Source of the DNA: Pantoea sp. A4
GTDB lineage: Bacteria > Pseudomonadota > Gammaproteobacteria > Enterobacterales > Enterobacteriaceae
NCBI RefSeq assembly: GCF_000295955.2
Contig: NZ_ALXE01000069.1
Coordinates: 1 to 52,705 of the forward strand
DNA length: 52,705 bases
Direction: 5' to 3'
Shown: positions 1 through 8,034 of the stretch, piece by piece
How positions within the stretch are numbered: position 1 is the first letter of the stretch
How the letters are laid out: each line of letters begins with the position of its first letter
The notes under the pieces: generated by a model
The model's database searches: none
The model's input: only the letters and a program-made list of their open reading frames with translations
What the model was told of the DNA's origin: nothing
Position numbers and translations under genes: made by a program

Positions 1-237
1 TCAGCTCATGCAGTTTCATTTGCAGCGTCTGGGATTTCATCGCCGCACCGTTATCCGCATGCAGGACCAGCGGCTCACGTCAGCAGCCTCCGCGCATTAC
101 GCTGCGCTCTGCATCAGCGCTGCATCTGGTCACCGTTTTCTGTCTCATGCACTTCATACCCGGTGATTTTTCGGCTGTACAGGTCGATTATCATATATAG
201 ATAAATCCAGCGGCCGCGCACCACCGACGGCAGTAGA
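1..237 (-). pseudogene. IS3-family transposase fragment (central part, 3' exon of the intron insertion)
   Basis: Read leftward, this stretch encodes the DDE-transposase core of an IS3-type OrfB: LPSVVRGRWIYLY, then IIDLYSRKITGYEVHET, then HADNGAAMKSQTLQMKLHEL running off the window edge. The middle is damaged: the frame hits a TGA shortly after ENGDQMQR, where intact relatives continue, so small deletions have occurred. The group II intron ends just upstream (in transcript sense) near 237-240, so this is the downstream exon of the interrupted insertion sequence. The same MKLHEL-encoding sequence recurs at 3725-3743 in a second partial copy. Family assignment is from recalled IS3 transposase sequences; the exact IS name is not known to me. 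Confidence 0.7.
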
Positions 238-283
238 GTAAGAGACAGGGCGTAGTCGGACTATTTCCCTGCCTCTCCTCCCC

Positions 284-317
284 GAACCGGACATGCACCT
301 TTCAGCGCATCCGGCTC
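284..317 (-). ncRNA. Group II intron domain V
   Basis: On the minus strand this 34-nt segment folds into the classic domain V hairpin: a GAGCCGGATG arm pairing with a CATGTCCGGTTC arm, with an internal bulge and a GAAA-type loop. The AGC catalytic triad is near its 5' end. Domain VI follows directly at 241-276, with arms AGAGGCAGGG and CCCTGTCTCT (one mismatch). Domain V is the most conserved ribozyme part, so its intact look contrasts with the broken maturase. Confidence 0.85.
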
Positions 318-322
318 TCCGT

Positions 323-1831
323 TTAAACACTGGCGAACGCCATTGCTATTTCAGTGAAACGCGATGTATACGTATTTCTGGCTTCTGTCCTCAGGTAAGG
401 GCTACCTTCTGGCAAGCGCCAGCGGAACAACTTCTTGCCTTGCCCGACCAACCGGTAAAGTACTTCACCATTGAGCTTCCCGTGGTGGGTTTTACCAAAT
501 AAAACCCACGTTTTACTCTGACCTGGTTTCGGCGATTTACACCACCACCTCATCATGTAGGCAATACCTTTACGATATTTTCTGGCCAACCAGTGAGCCA
601 GCTTCCAGAACACAACTCGGTCGATATAACTGAATACTTTGGCTTTAAAATCAACGAACTGATAGAAAGCAGCCCAGCTTTTCAGCTTATGGTTGAGTTT
701 CTCAACCATATCGATTTTGCTTTCACTATAATTACCTGATAACAAAGCCGTTAGCGACGCAGCGAAGTTTCTGGCTTTCTCCTTCGGGATCGTCGAGACC
801 ACCCGCATATCGCTGTAATGACTGCGTTTGCGGATGATCCTGTGGCCCAGAAAGATAAAACCGTCATTAACATGGGTGATCCTGGTCTTGTCCATGTTAA
901 ACCTGAGTTTCAGGCTGTCTTCAAGCATGCTTCGGCACTCCTCCCTGATGGCTTCCACTTATGCTTTGGTGCCTTTGATGATAAGAACAAAATCATCGGC
1001 ATAGCGACAGTACGCTACCGCGGGTCTCCATTGCTAGTTTTCTCTGACCGCCGTACTTCGACCTCGCTGAATACTGTTATTCCAGTACCAGCGATCCTTT
1101 CGGGCTTTACCGCTCTGGTAGTGTTCATGCAGATATTGATCGAACTCATTCAGCATGATATTCGACAGTAGCGGCGATATTACGCCACCCTGCGGTACGC
1201 CTTCACTGGCCGCCTGAAAGAGACCAACATCAATATGTCCCGCTTTGATGATTTTCCACAGCAGGGCCATAAAACGTGAGTCACTGATCCTGCGGCGAAC
1301 AGCTTTCATCAGTAGGCGATTATGCACAGTATCAAAGTAGCTGGACAGATCACCTTCAATCACCCATCGACCCCGGGTTTCACCGCAGTCGGTCAATTGA
1401 AGTTTTACCGTTCGGATCGCATGGTGGACACTGCGTTCAGGCCGGAACCCATACGAGAGCGCATGAAAATCACTCTCCCAGATCGGCTCCATCGCCATCA
1501 GCATTGCCCGCTGAACAATACGATCCCGCAACGCGGGGATCACCAGTGGTCGCAGTTTGCCGTTGCTTTTCGGGATATAAACCCGTCTGGTAGGCAGGGG
1601 CTGGTAGTAACCAGAGAGAAGTTCTTCTCTGAGTCTTTGCAACTCAGCAGGCAGTCTGGTCTGTAGCTTTGCTTAACTCACACCGTCAATGTCGGGGGTA
1701 TGCGCCCCCTTTGATGAAAGGGTGATCCGCGCGGCTTCAGCCAGCCATTCTGGTTGTGTTATCAGACGCAGCAGCCGTTCTATCCGTCGGGACGGGCCGG
1801 TTGCTGCCCATATGGCAAGCTTGTGTTGCAT
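323..1831 (-). pseudogene. ltrA: Group II intron maturase/reverse transcriptase (ltrA-like), broken by three stops
   Basis: The frame reads through as one LtrA-type protein of about 500 aa if three in-frame stops are ignored. The ATG is at 1831 (or TTG at 1846), giving MQHKLAIWAAT. The RT fingers follow (RVYIPKSNGKLRPL, GFRPERSVHHAI), then the catalytic YADD motif (CRYADDFVLII), the maturase X domain and an HNH-like C-terminal region (KTWVLFGKTHHGKLNGEVLYRL). Stops are TAA at 1673-1675, TAG at 1034-1036 (a Trp in relatives) and TAA at 959-961. The first lies before the RT core and the other two flank YADD, so no working protein can be made. The frame itself is kept, which suggests recent point decay. 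It could only be mobilised in trans. Confidence 0.85.
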
Positions 1832-1849
1832 TTCGCTGATTATCAAAGG

Positions 1850-2527
1850 TCTTCACCTCATTAGGTCAGTTAGTTCACTCAACAAACACATTTAAACTGC
1901 TCCCCTTCGCCATGTAATGGGCTTTCCCCATCGCGGACTACTACGGAAGCTCCGCCAGCCAGCACGTCATCGAAGCCATGCCCCCTTAACATCCGTCGCT
2001 GACCTTCCCCGGTTCACCAGTGTGGACTCAGGCATACTGAGTAGGCTGCCCGTCGTACTCTTTATCCTTGCTTGCCGCAAGTTGGCAGAAGTCAGCAGCA
2101 CTGGCGTGATGCAGGGGGTGCAAACATGTATGCACATGCTGCGCCTGCCGCTCGGAGGCGGGCGCCCGTAATCGGGTTGGGCATGGAAGTGGTAAATTGA
2201 GAAAACCGCTTAGGATGTATTTGAGGACGTCAGTGGGGCGATTGGCCGCATGAGGTTTTTTGAAAAAGCCGGGTGCTAAAAAACTGAAAAGTGAACTTTC
2301 ACATTTTGGCTGATTCAAGCATTTTGTGCGCGAGAAAAAATTAGCAGTCAGAAAAATGTTGAGTTCCTGCTGGGGTTAGTTGTAGATTTTGTGTTCTGCC
2401 ACAAGTTGCAGTGATAGGTAGCCAGACTTGAAAATGCTCTGATAAAGTCCCATTAAAGATTTATAGCCTTTGTCCGAAAATGACATTAAAGTAGTCCGCC
2501 ATTAATGCCGTTAGTAAGGATAGAGAA
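1850..2527. other. Non-coding stretch: probable intron 5' region and island sequence
   Basis: No convincing gene. The part up to about 2060 probably belongs to intron domains I-IV on the minus strand. Beyond it a minus-strand open frame at 2028-2318 has no ribosome site and no recognisable domain. From about 2260 the composition becomes AT-rich. The start of the next gene at 2528 has only a weak purine run upstream (AAGGATAGAG at 2517-2526). Confidence 0.4.
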
Positions 2528-3067
2528 TTGAACTTAGAGCAGATTGCTAGTCTAAGCATCAGTAACCTTCAGATGCTCTTAGACAACATGAAGTTGCCTT
2601 TAGCCGTTGGTCCTATCAACGATGAAGATTATGCAATCCTGACGTCCGGTTTTTCCCAGCTTGAGTGGGATCATGGTTTTTCACGCTATGGAAACCGGGA
2701 TGACAAGTTTGAGTTTTGTCTTAAACTACTGGCAGGGCCCTTAAGGCATATTCCATCTGGCGCCGCTTTGTGTACCTTTGATGAGGAAAGTGGCGTTATT
2801 GAGATTCACTTTGTTGAGTCTTTTGTGAAGGAAGATGATGTCGCTCATCCCCTTTACGGCAATATGTTTATGATTACACTTTGGGGTGTTTATCTTTTCG
2901 GTGCTGCTGTTGGATGTACCGAAATTCGAATCCCTGAATCGCTTAATCACAAAGTAGCTGGGCACTATAAGAAATTCGGGTTTGAAGGTGACATCAACCT
3001 GCTTTCGGCACCTTTTGCTACAATTAGCGATGTAGTACGACGTTACATTACTACTAAGAAACAGTAG
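2528..3067 (+). CDS. GNAT-like acetyltransferase domain protein, function unknown
   Basis: The 179-aa protein starts MNLEQIASLSIS. A purine-rich AAGGATAGAG just before the first codons is a possible ribosome site. The C-terminal half reads like the later part of a GNAT fold. A beta strand (GVIEIHFVES, about 96-105) is followed by a helix with WGVYLFGAAVGCTEIRI (about 121-137), then HYKKFGF (about 148-154), the typical [N]xxxxxYxKxGF end of GNAT enzymes. I do not see a clear acetyl-CoA pyrophosphate loop (Q/RxxGxG/A), so catalysis is uncertain. Base composition is visibly lower in GC than the chromosome around it and it lies between two IS remnants, so it is probably acquired. It is followed by a 59-aa gene 79 bp downstream and probably shares its terminator. 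The substrate is unknown. Confidence 0.6.
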   Translation: MNLEQIASLSISNLQMLLDNMKLPLAVGPINDEDYAILTSGFSQLEWDHGFSRYGNRDDKFEFCLKLLAGPLRHIPSGAALCTFDEESGVIEIHFVESFVKEDDVAHPLYGNMFMITLWGVYLFGAAVGCTEIRIPESLNHKVAGHYKKFGFEGDINLLSAPFATISDVVRRYITTKKQ

Positions 3068-3146
3068 ATAAATTTCTGCGCAGTGGTAGAATGCTGCGCC
3101 TGACATCCACAACCGGATGACGAGGCTTGACCTCTAAGAGGAAATC

Positions 3147-3326
3147 ATGACTATGACGCATAGTGACAAGAAAACTCAGAAGCATTACGCAGTAACTGAC
3201 GTTTTCACCCGTATGGGCGTCGCAATGGAAGAATTACTTCAGGCGGCCCCCCATATGATGCAGGACGGCAAGTTTGAAGGAAATGAGTTGCATGGCAAAC
3301 TCAAAGAAAAGCAGAAAGCTGCTTAA
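3147..3326 (+). CDS. Small protein of 59 aa, unknown function
   Basis: ATG at 3147 is preceded by a strong AAGAGG ribosome site (3134-3139), and the stop TAA is at 3324-3326. The protein begins MTMTHSDKKTQKHYAVTDVF and ends KLKEKQKAA. It is charged, has no membrane segment or signal peptide, and a central amphipathic stretch (MGVAMEELLQAAPHMM) suggests a helix. I do not recognise the family. It follows the GNAT-like gene in the same direction and ends just before a good terminator, so the two probably form one transcript. An antitoxin, adaptor or substrate of the GNAT-like protein is possible but purely a guess. Confidence 0.65.
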   Translation: MTMTHSDKKTQKHYAVTDVFTRMGVAMEELLQAAPHMMQDGKFEGNELHGKLKEKQKAA

Positions 3327-3348
3327 TTCCATAGTGCGTTTTGCATGA

Positions 3349-3375
3349 AGCCCGGCTAAGCCGGGCTTTTTCATT
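3349..3375 (+). terminator. Rho-independent terminator after the GNAT/small-protein pair
   Basis: The hairpin AGCCCGGC-TTA-like loop-GCCGGGCT is followed by TTTTTC. It lies 22 bases after the stop of the 59-aa gene. Confidence 0.85.
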
Positions 3376-3390
3376 TCTATCGTTCGGTAA

Positions 3391-3409
3391 GTGTCAAGGT
3401 AGTTGACAC
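3391..3409. repeat. Short inverted repeat at the end of an IS remnant
   Basis: Arms GTGTCAA and TTGACAC surround GGTAG. It sits where the transposase fragment on the minus strand loses similarity to its family, so it may mark the IS end or a fusion point. Confidence 0.4.
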
Positions 3410-3780
3410 TCTTAGTTAATTTATGCCGCCTGTTTTCCCGTTCCGGACGCGCTTTCTGGGCCTCACGGTACAGTGCATCACCTTTTTCCAGCAGGACTCT
3501 GTCTTCACCCCGGTGCCGTTCGCCCGGCGTGACATACCGTATTCCGCTGTGACAGTGCTCTTCGTTATACCAGCGGGTAAATTTGGTCACCCAGTTACGC
3601 GCATCTTCCAGCATTCTGAACCCCGATGACGGCCACTGCGGGACAGACTTCAGGGTACAGAACAGCGACTCCGCATACGCGTTATCATTACGCACCCGCG
3701 GCCTGCTGTGGGACGGCGTAATGTTCAGCTCATGCAGTTTCATTGTAAGCGTCCAGTCAGAACCGTCTCCATTAACCGCC
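3408..3780 (-). pseudogene. IS3-family transposase C-terminal fragment (second copy)
   Basis: The frame, open on the minus strand from about 3780 down to 3234, encodes the last third of an IS3 OrfB: MKLHELNITPSHSRPRVRND, AYAESLFCTLK, FTRWYNEEHCHSGIRYVTPG and HRGEDRVLLEKGDALYREAQ. These include the final Glu of the DDE triad (AES, E in NAYAESLF). The N-terminal two thirds are absent: upstream of MKLHEL only a degenerate GDGSDWTLT remains before a stop. The C-terminal tail after ARPER departs from relatives. It is the same IS as the fragment at 1-237, but a separate partial copy. Confidence 0.7.
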
Positions 3781-3796
3781 CTCTAATCTATAAATT

Positions 3797-3827
3797 AGAT
3801 ATCCTTCTAACTTTCAGAAGGATATCT
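3797..3827. repeat. Perfect 12-bp inverted repeat between two IS remnants
   Basis: AGATATCCTTCT (3797-3808) is mirrored by AGAAGGATATCT (3816-3827) across a 7-base spacer. There is no T-tract, so a terminator role is unlikely. It lies 34 bases from the IS terminus at 3861 and may be a hairpin or a protein-binding palindrome from the disrupted locus. Confidence 0.55.
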
Positions 3828-3889
3828 GTTAATGCAGGACTCCCCCGACTGGCGCAGTGCTGACCTGCCCCCAGTATTAGATACAACCT

Positions 3890-4753
3890 TCAGTTAGTAA
3901 TGTTGGTTGGTTTTTCTTCATGTTTCCCGTTTCGCCAGCATGCTGCAAATTCAAGCGGCGTCTGGTAATTCAGCTATGAATGGGGTCTGGACTCGTTATA
4001 GTCCTGCCGCCAGTCATTAATGATTTTCCGGGCATGAAAAATATCGCTGAACCAGTGCTCATTCAGGCATTCATCCCAAAAGCGTCCGTTAAAACTCTCA
4101 ATAAATCCGCTCTGTGTTGGCTTACCCGGCTGGATAAGTCGCAGCTCTACGCCATGCTCAAAAGCCCACTGATCGAGCGCGCGGCAGGTAAATTCCGGGC
4201 CCTGATCGGTTCTTATCGTTGCCGGATAGCTTTGAGACAGCGCGATGTCGTCCAGAATACGCGCGACCTGAACGCCTGAAATACCGAAAGCGGCGGTGAT
4301 CGTCAGACACTCCTTCGTGAAATCATCCACGCAGGTCAGGCACTTAATCCGGCGGCCACTGGTAAGTGCATCCATGACAAAATCCATCGCCCATGTCAGG
4401 TTCGGCGCATCCGGGCGGAGAAGCGGAAGCCGCTCAGTCGCCAGACCCTTACAGCGTCGCCAGCGTTTTACACCCAGACCGTTAAGGTGATAGATGCGTT
4501 AAACCCGCTTGTGGTTGACGTGAATGCCCTCACGACGCAATAACTGCCAGATGCGCCGGTAACCAAAGCGGCGACGTTCAAGTGCCAGCTCTGTGATGCG
4601 CAGAGACAGTTGCGCGTCAGCAGCCGGACGCTGAGCCGAATAACGGCAGGTTGAAAGGGACAGACCAGCCAGCCTGCAGGCACGGCGTTGCGACAGACCC
4701 GTTGTCTCACCCATGACCTCCACGGCTTCCCGCTTCTGGTCTGTCGTCAGAAC
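3890..4753 (-). pseudogene. IS3-family OrfB transposase, two nonsense mutations
   Basis: The reading frame begins VLTTDQKREAVEVMGETTGL and runs to THEEKPTNITN-like C-terminal residues before TGA at 3890-3892. It carries the IS3 OrfB catalytic core: TCVDDFTKECL, IRTDQGPEFTCRALDQW and SGFIESFNGRFWDECL (DDE residues). Two in-frame stops interrupt it: TAA after NHKRV near 4500 (Tyr in relatives) and TAG after ESRPHS near 3972. The product would therefore be split into pieces, none with the full catalytic domain plus N-terminus. OrfB normally needs a -1 frameshift from orfA to be made. Confidence 0.75.
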
Positions 4754-4830
4754 TTTCGGCCCAGAGCCACCTGAAGCGCCTCCTTATCCAGCATGGCTTC
4801 AGCGACGAGCGCACAGGCCGCGTGGACGAC
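4748..4830 (-). pseudogene. IS3-family OrfA, 3' end only
   Basis: On the minus strand the frame ends AEAMLDKEALQVALGRKF then TGA at 4748-4750, overlapping the start of orfB as is usual for IS3 elements. Upstream residues rapidly lose similarity and the helix-turn-helix N-terminus is absent. Confidence 0.6.
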
Positions 4831-4929
4831 CCGCCGGTACCGCACCCGCTGCGCCAGACCCGTACGCGCAAGCCGTTCCCTGAATTGTAGTGGATCACAT
4901 TATCTGACGCAGGCAAGCCACTGGCTGGG

Positions 4930-5259
4930 ATGACAGTTACGTTAACTGACTACGACCAGCCAATCGCTATAACACAAACCAGCAGCAGCGGGCATTTCTC
5001 CCTGACGCCTCCCGGTAACTGGAATCTGTTTATTCCGATTGGCCCTCAGGATCGTGTCGGGCGCTGGGCGTTGATCGCTGACGATCTTCAGGGGCAAAAA
5101 CGCAGCATTTATAGCGGAGGAAGTATTGGTGGGCCTTTCTCGGGATATTCAAAAAACGATCGGATCAGTTTGATCTGCGATCTTTCGCCCGCAGAAAGGA
5201 AAATCCAGCGCTTTAGCGAGGAGCAATTTTGTGAACCCATTTTAGTGAAGGCCCCGTGA
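4930..5259 (+). pseudogene. C-terminal fragment of a transthyretin/carboxypeptidase-regulatory-like protein
   Basis: The frame is open from about 4891 (after TAG at 4888) and reads ITLSDAGKPLAGMTVTLTDY before continuing to PILVKAP at 5259. The pattern G-x-P-L-x-G-x-x-V-x-L-T followed by SSSGHFSLTPPG is that of a small Ig-like domain with a TDxxGxF turn, as in DUF6795-type or carboxypeptidase-regulatory-like proteins. The usual start of that domain lies upstream and is replaced by the IS remnant ending near 4880, so the gene is truncated at its 5' end. The annotated ATG at 4930 falls inside the domain and has no ribosome site. A specific function cannot be given. Confidence 0.45.
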
Positions 5260-5580
5260 TGATTTTCCCGTTAAAAACAGAGGTAGTCTAAACGGAAGTG
5301 TCCTAATTCCCCCCGCCAAAAACAACGAGGCCCAGCACAAACAAACGCCAATCAAGCGCCAAATGTAGAGACAAAGTTGTAATGTCCGCTAAGGAGATGT
5401 GGATGTTTTCCTGGGCTGTTATGTTGTGATCCCCAGATGCTGCCGGTACTTTGCTGGACTCATTGCACCTAATGATATTTTGATCAGACTCGGGGGGTGC
5501 GGACGCTCTCCGGAGAGTCCAGGAAATCGCCTTCCCTCCCGGGCATCTGAACTCAGCTTTGACGCCAAACACCTGCCTCG
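5260..5580. other. Stretch without a supported gene at the island/xyl boundary
   Basis: A minus-strand open frame (5303-5572) has a hydrophobic tail but no ribosome site and no family I recognise. The sequence is probably remnant island DNA; no tRNA or clear direct repeat marks an attachment site. Confidence 0.4.
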
Positions 5581-6759
5581 CTACAGAACATTCTCACCAT
5601 GAAGCTGGCGATACTCTTTTGGCGTACTGGCGTAGCTTTTCTTAAACACCGAATAGAAATACTGCAATGAGGGATAGCCGCACATCTGCGAGATCTCATT
5701 AATGTTCAGTGAAGAGCTGGCCAGCAGCTCACGCGCTTTTTCCAGCTTTTCGCGGTGAATCATGGCGTGGATGGTATCGCCGGTCTCATCCCGGAAACGT
5801 TTTTCCAGATTGGATCGTGACATGCCAATCGCATCCAGCACCTGCTCCACTTTAATGCCTTTGCAGGCGTTGAAACGAATGTAATGCATAGCCTGAACCA
5901 CTGCCGGGTCGTTTAGCGAGCGGAAATCAGTGGAGCGGCGGGCAATCACTTTCACTGGCGGCACCAGAATGCGCTGTAGCGGTAGCGACTGTTTATCCAA
6001 CAGGCGATGCAGCAACTTCGCGGCCTGGTAGCCCATCTGCCGCGTGCCCTGTGCCACGGAGGAGAGCGCCACGCGGGAGAGATAGCGTGTCAGCTCTTCG
6101 TTATCAATGCCGATCACCGTTAACTTCTCCGGCACCGGAATCTTTAAATACTCACAGGCTTGCAGCAGATGACGCGCACGCGCATCGGTGACGGCAATAA
6201 TGCCAGTTTGCGGCGGCAGGGTTTGCAGCCAGTCGGCGAGGCGGTTTTGTGCGTGCTGCCAGTTTTCCGGGGCGGTTTCCATGCCCTGGTACACCACCCC
6301 CTGATAACGTTCACGCATCACTAACTGGCGAAATGCCTGCTCGCGCTCCTGCGACCAACGTTTACCGCTGGACGGCGGCAAACCATAAAACGCAAAACGG
6401 TTGATCCCTTTGTCCTTCAGATGCAAGAAGGCACTCTCCACCAGCGCGGCGTTGTCAGTCGCAATATAATGCACCGGTGGGTAATCTTGTGGCTGATGAT
6501 AAGAGCCACCCACGCCGACAATCGGCACCGCAACATTGGCTAGCAGCGTTTCGATTAAACTGTCGTCGAAGTCGGCGATCACGCCATCACCCAGCCACTC
6601 GCGGATATTTTCAATGCGGCAGCGAAAATCCTCCTCAATGAAAATATCCCAGTCGGTTTGCGAGGCCTGCAAATATTCGCCAACGCCCTCCACCACCTGG
6701 CGGTCATACGCCTTGTTGGCGTTAAACAGTAACGTAATGCGGTAACGTTTCTCATGCAT
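5581..6759 (-). CDS. xylR: Xylose operon transcriptional activator XylR
   Basis: The AraC-family activator binds D-xylose and switches on the xylFGH and xylAB promoters. The start is set at the ATG at 6759 (MHEKRYRITLLFNANKAYDR), giving 392 aa, the length of E. coli XylR; the longer frame to 6795 adds an unconserved leader. Residues about 5-280 form a periplasmic-binding-protein-like (LacI/RbsB) ligand domain, with VIADFDD, PIVGVGGSYH and VIGIDNEELTRYLSRVALSS. Residues about 285-390 hold two helix-turn-helix motifs (GIKVEQVLDAIGMSRSNLEKR and INEISQMCGYPSLQYFYSVF). It follows xylH by 93 bp in the same direction, as in E. coli, so it is probably partly co-transcribed with xylFGH. Similarity to E. 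coli XylR is very high throughout. Confidence 0.96.
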   Translation of the reverse strand: MHEKRYRITLLFNANKAYDRQVVEGVGEYLQASQTDWDIFIEEDFRCRIENIREWLGDGVIADFDDSLIETLLANVAVPIVGVGGSYHQPQDYPPVHYIATDNAALVESAFLHLKDKGINRFAFYGLPPSSGKRWSQEREQAFRQLVMRERYQGVVYQGMETAPENWQHAQNRLADWLQTLPPQTGIIAVTDARARHLLQACEYLKIPVPEKLTVIGIDNEELTRYLSRVALSSVAQGTRQMGYQAAKLLHRLLDKQSLPLQRILVPPVKVIARRSTDFRSLNDPAVVQAMHYIRFNACKGIKVEQVLDAIGMSRSNLEKRFRDETGDTIHAMIHREKLEKARELLASSSLNINEISQMCGYPSLQYFYSVFKKSYASTPKEYRQLHGENVL

Positions 6760-6852
6760 GGTGGCGCGTTCCATTAAGACCTCTGCCCATTGCATAGCAT
6801 GGCGACAAGGTGAGCAAAAATGGTCTGCGCCACATTGTGATCATCTTCACGA

Positions 6853-8034
6853 TTACACCCGACGGCGCGTGGCGGTATCCATCCACACGGCCAGCAGCAA
6901 AATGGCCCCTTTGACGATGTATTGCCAGAAGGTGGGTACATCCATCATGCTCATGCCGTTATCTAGCGAAGCCATGATAAAAGCGCCCATCACCGCACCG
7001 GCCACTGAGCCCACACCGCCCGCGAGGCTGGTGCCGCCAATCACGCAGGCAGCTATCGCATCCAGTTCAGCAATATTACCGGCGGAGGGTGAACCGGCAC
7101 CAAGACGTGAACTGAGGATCAATCCCGCAATCGCCACCATCACACCATTAATGGCAAACACCGCCAGCTTGGTGCGTGCCACGTTAATCCCGGAAAGCCG
7201 CGCGGCATCAATGTTGCCGCCAATCGCGTAAATCCGGCGACCAAAGGCGGTACGCGTCGCCATAAACATCCCCGCCAGCAACAACAGCGCCAGCAGCAAC
7301 ACCGGAGTTGGCACGCCGCGATAGTCATTCAGCAGCCAGATCGCCCCCAGCACCAGCACGGCGGTGATCGCCTGACGCGCTAGCGTTCCCGTTGCCGCCG
7401 GTTGGGCCAGTCCCAACTGCTGACGACGCAAACGTAAGCGCCACTGCCAAAGGATAAACAGCGCCAGTCCGACAAAACCAAAGCCAAAGCCCACACCGCC
7501 AGGCAGATAACTTTGCCCGATCTGCGACATCGCCGGGCTGGTTGGGGCGACGGTGGTACCATCGGTGATCCCTACCAGAATGCCGCGAAACGCCAGCATC
7601 CCGGCCAGGGTGACGATAAAGGAAGGCACTTTGCGATACGCCACCCACCAGCCATTCCAGGTGCCGAGCAGCAGGCCCATGACCAGCGTGACCACAATGG
7701 TGAGCGGCAGCGGCCAGCCCAGCCAGACATCGAAAATGGCCGCCGCACCACCGAGTAAACCCATCATCGACCCCACGGAGAGATCGATCTCGGCGGAGAT
7801 AATCACAAATACCATGCCGACGGCGAGGATGCCGGTGATCGCCGTCTGGCGCAGCAGGTTGGAGACGTTGCGCGGGCTGAGCCACGCACCGTCAGTGGTC
7901 CAGGTGAAGAACAGCGCAATCAGCACAATCGCCCCCAGCATCACCAGCACTTGCAGATTGAAGCGCGGGAATTTACCCGGTGTTGGTTTGCCGGGGGTGC
8001 CCGGCAGGCTTTGCGTACTCTCAGACTTAAGCAT
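6853..8034 (-). CDS. xylH: Xylose ABC transporter permease XylH
   Basis: This is the inner-membrane channel of the high-affinity D-xylose importer XylFGH. The ATG at 8034 (MLKSESTQSLPG) gives 393 aa, matching E. coli XylH, and overlaps the xylG stop by 8 bases; an ATG at 8043 is also possible. The protein is strongly hydrophobic, with about ten membrane segments. It carries family landmarks AEIDLSVGSMMGLLGG, YRKVPSFIVTLAGMLAFRG, IGGNIDAARLSGINV (the cytoplasmic loop contacting the ATPase) and IAELDAIAACVIGGTSLAGG. Overlap with xylG points to translational coupling. Confidence 0.95.
   Translation of the reverse strand: MLKSESTQSLPGTPGKPTPGKFPRFNLQVLVMLGAIVLIALFFTWTTDGAWLSPRNVSNLLRQTAITGILAVGMVFVIISAEIDLSVGSMMGLLGGAAAIFDVWLGWPLPLTIVVTLVMGLLLGTWNGWWVAYRKVPSFIVTLAGMLAFRGILVGITDGTTVAPTSPAMSQIGQSYLPGGVGFGFGFVGLALFILWQWRLRLRRQQLGLAQPAATGTLARQAITAVLVLGAIWLLNDYRGVPTPVLLLALLLLAGMFMATRTAFGRRIYAIGGNIDAARLSGINVARTKLAVFAINGVMVAIAGLILSSRLGAGSPSAGNIAELDAIAACVIGGTSLAGGVGSVAGAVMGAFIMASLDNGMSMMDVPTFWQYIVKGAILLLAVWMDTATRRRV

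Larger units (their letters stand above)
238..2060 (-). mobile_element. Degenerate group II intron
   Basis: The 3' end is clear. A 34-nt domain V hairpin lies at 284-317 (minus strand; AGC near its 5' end, GAAA-type loop). It is followed by a domain VI hairpin at 241-276 and a short tail into the IS3 transposase exon. The maturase/reverse transcriptase reading frame lies inside and is broken by stops. About 100-200 nt upstream of that frame there is sequence typical of the region before intron-encoded proteins in enterobacteria. I could not place a convincing GTGYG 5' end, so the left limit in transcript sense (about 2060 here) is approximate and the intron may be 5'-truncated. An intron inside an IS is a common safe-haven arrangement. 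Confidence 0.7.
3861..4880 (-). mobile_element. IS3-family remnant (IS1222/ISEhe3-like), one end intact
   Basis: One terminus is visible: TGACCTGCCCCC at 3861, the type of end carried by IS1222-like elements. The element holds a broken orfB (3890-4753) and the end of orfA. The mirror-image terminus GGGGGCAGGTCA is not found near 4880-4920, where the sequence turns into an unrelated reading frame, so the orfA end has been lost by deletion. The group name is from memory of the transposase sequence. Confidence 0.7.

Noticed and set aside
2028..2318. Minus-strand frame of 96 codons
   Set aside because: It overlaps the probable intron 5' region, lacks a start signal and has no domain. It is likely RNA-element or remnant sequence.
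4707..4916. Minus-strand frame of 69 codons as an independent gene
   Set aside because: It is out of frame with the orfA remnant of the IS and spans the IS truncation point.
5303..5572. Minus-strand frame with hydrophobic tail
   Set aside because: No ribosome site and no similarity recalled. The tail alone is not enough to call a toxin-like peptide.
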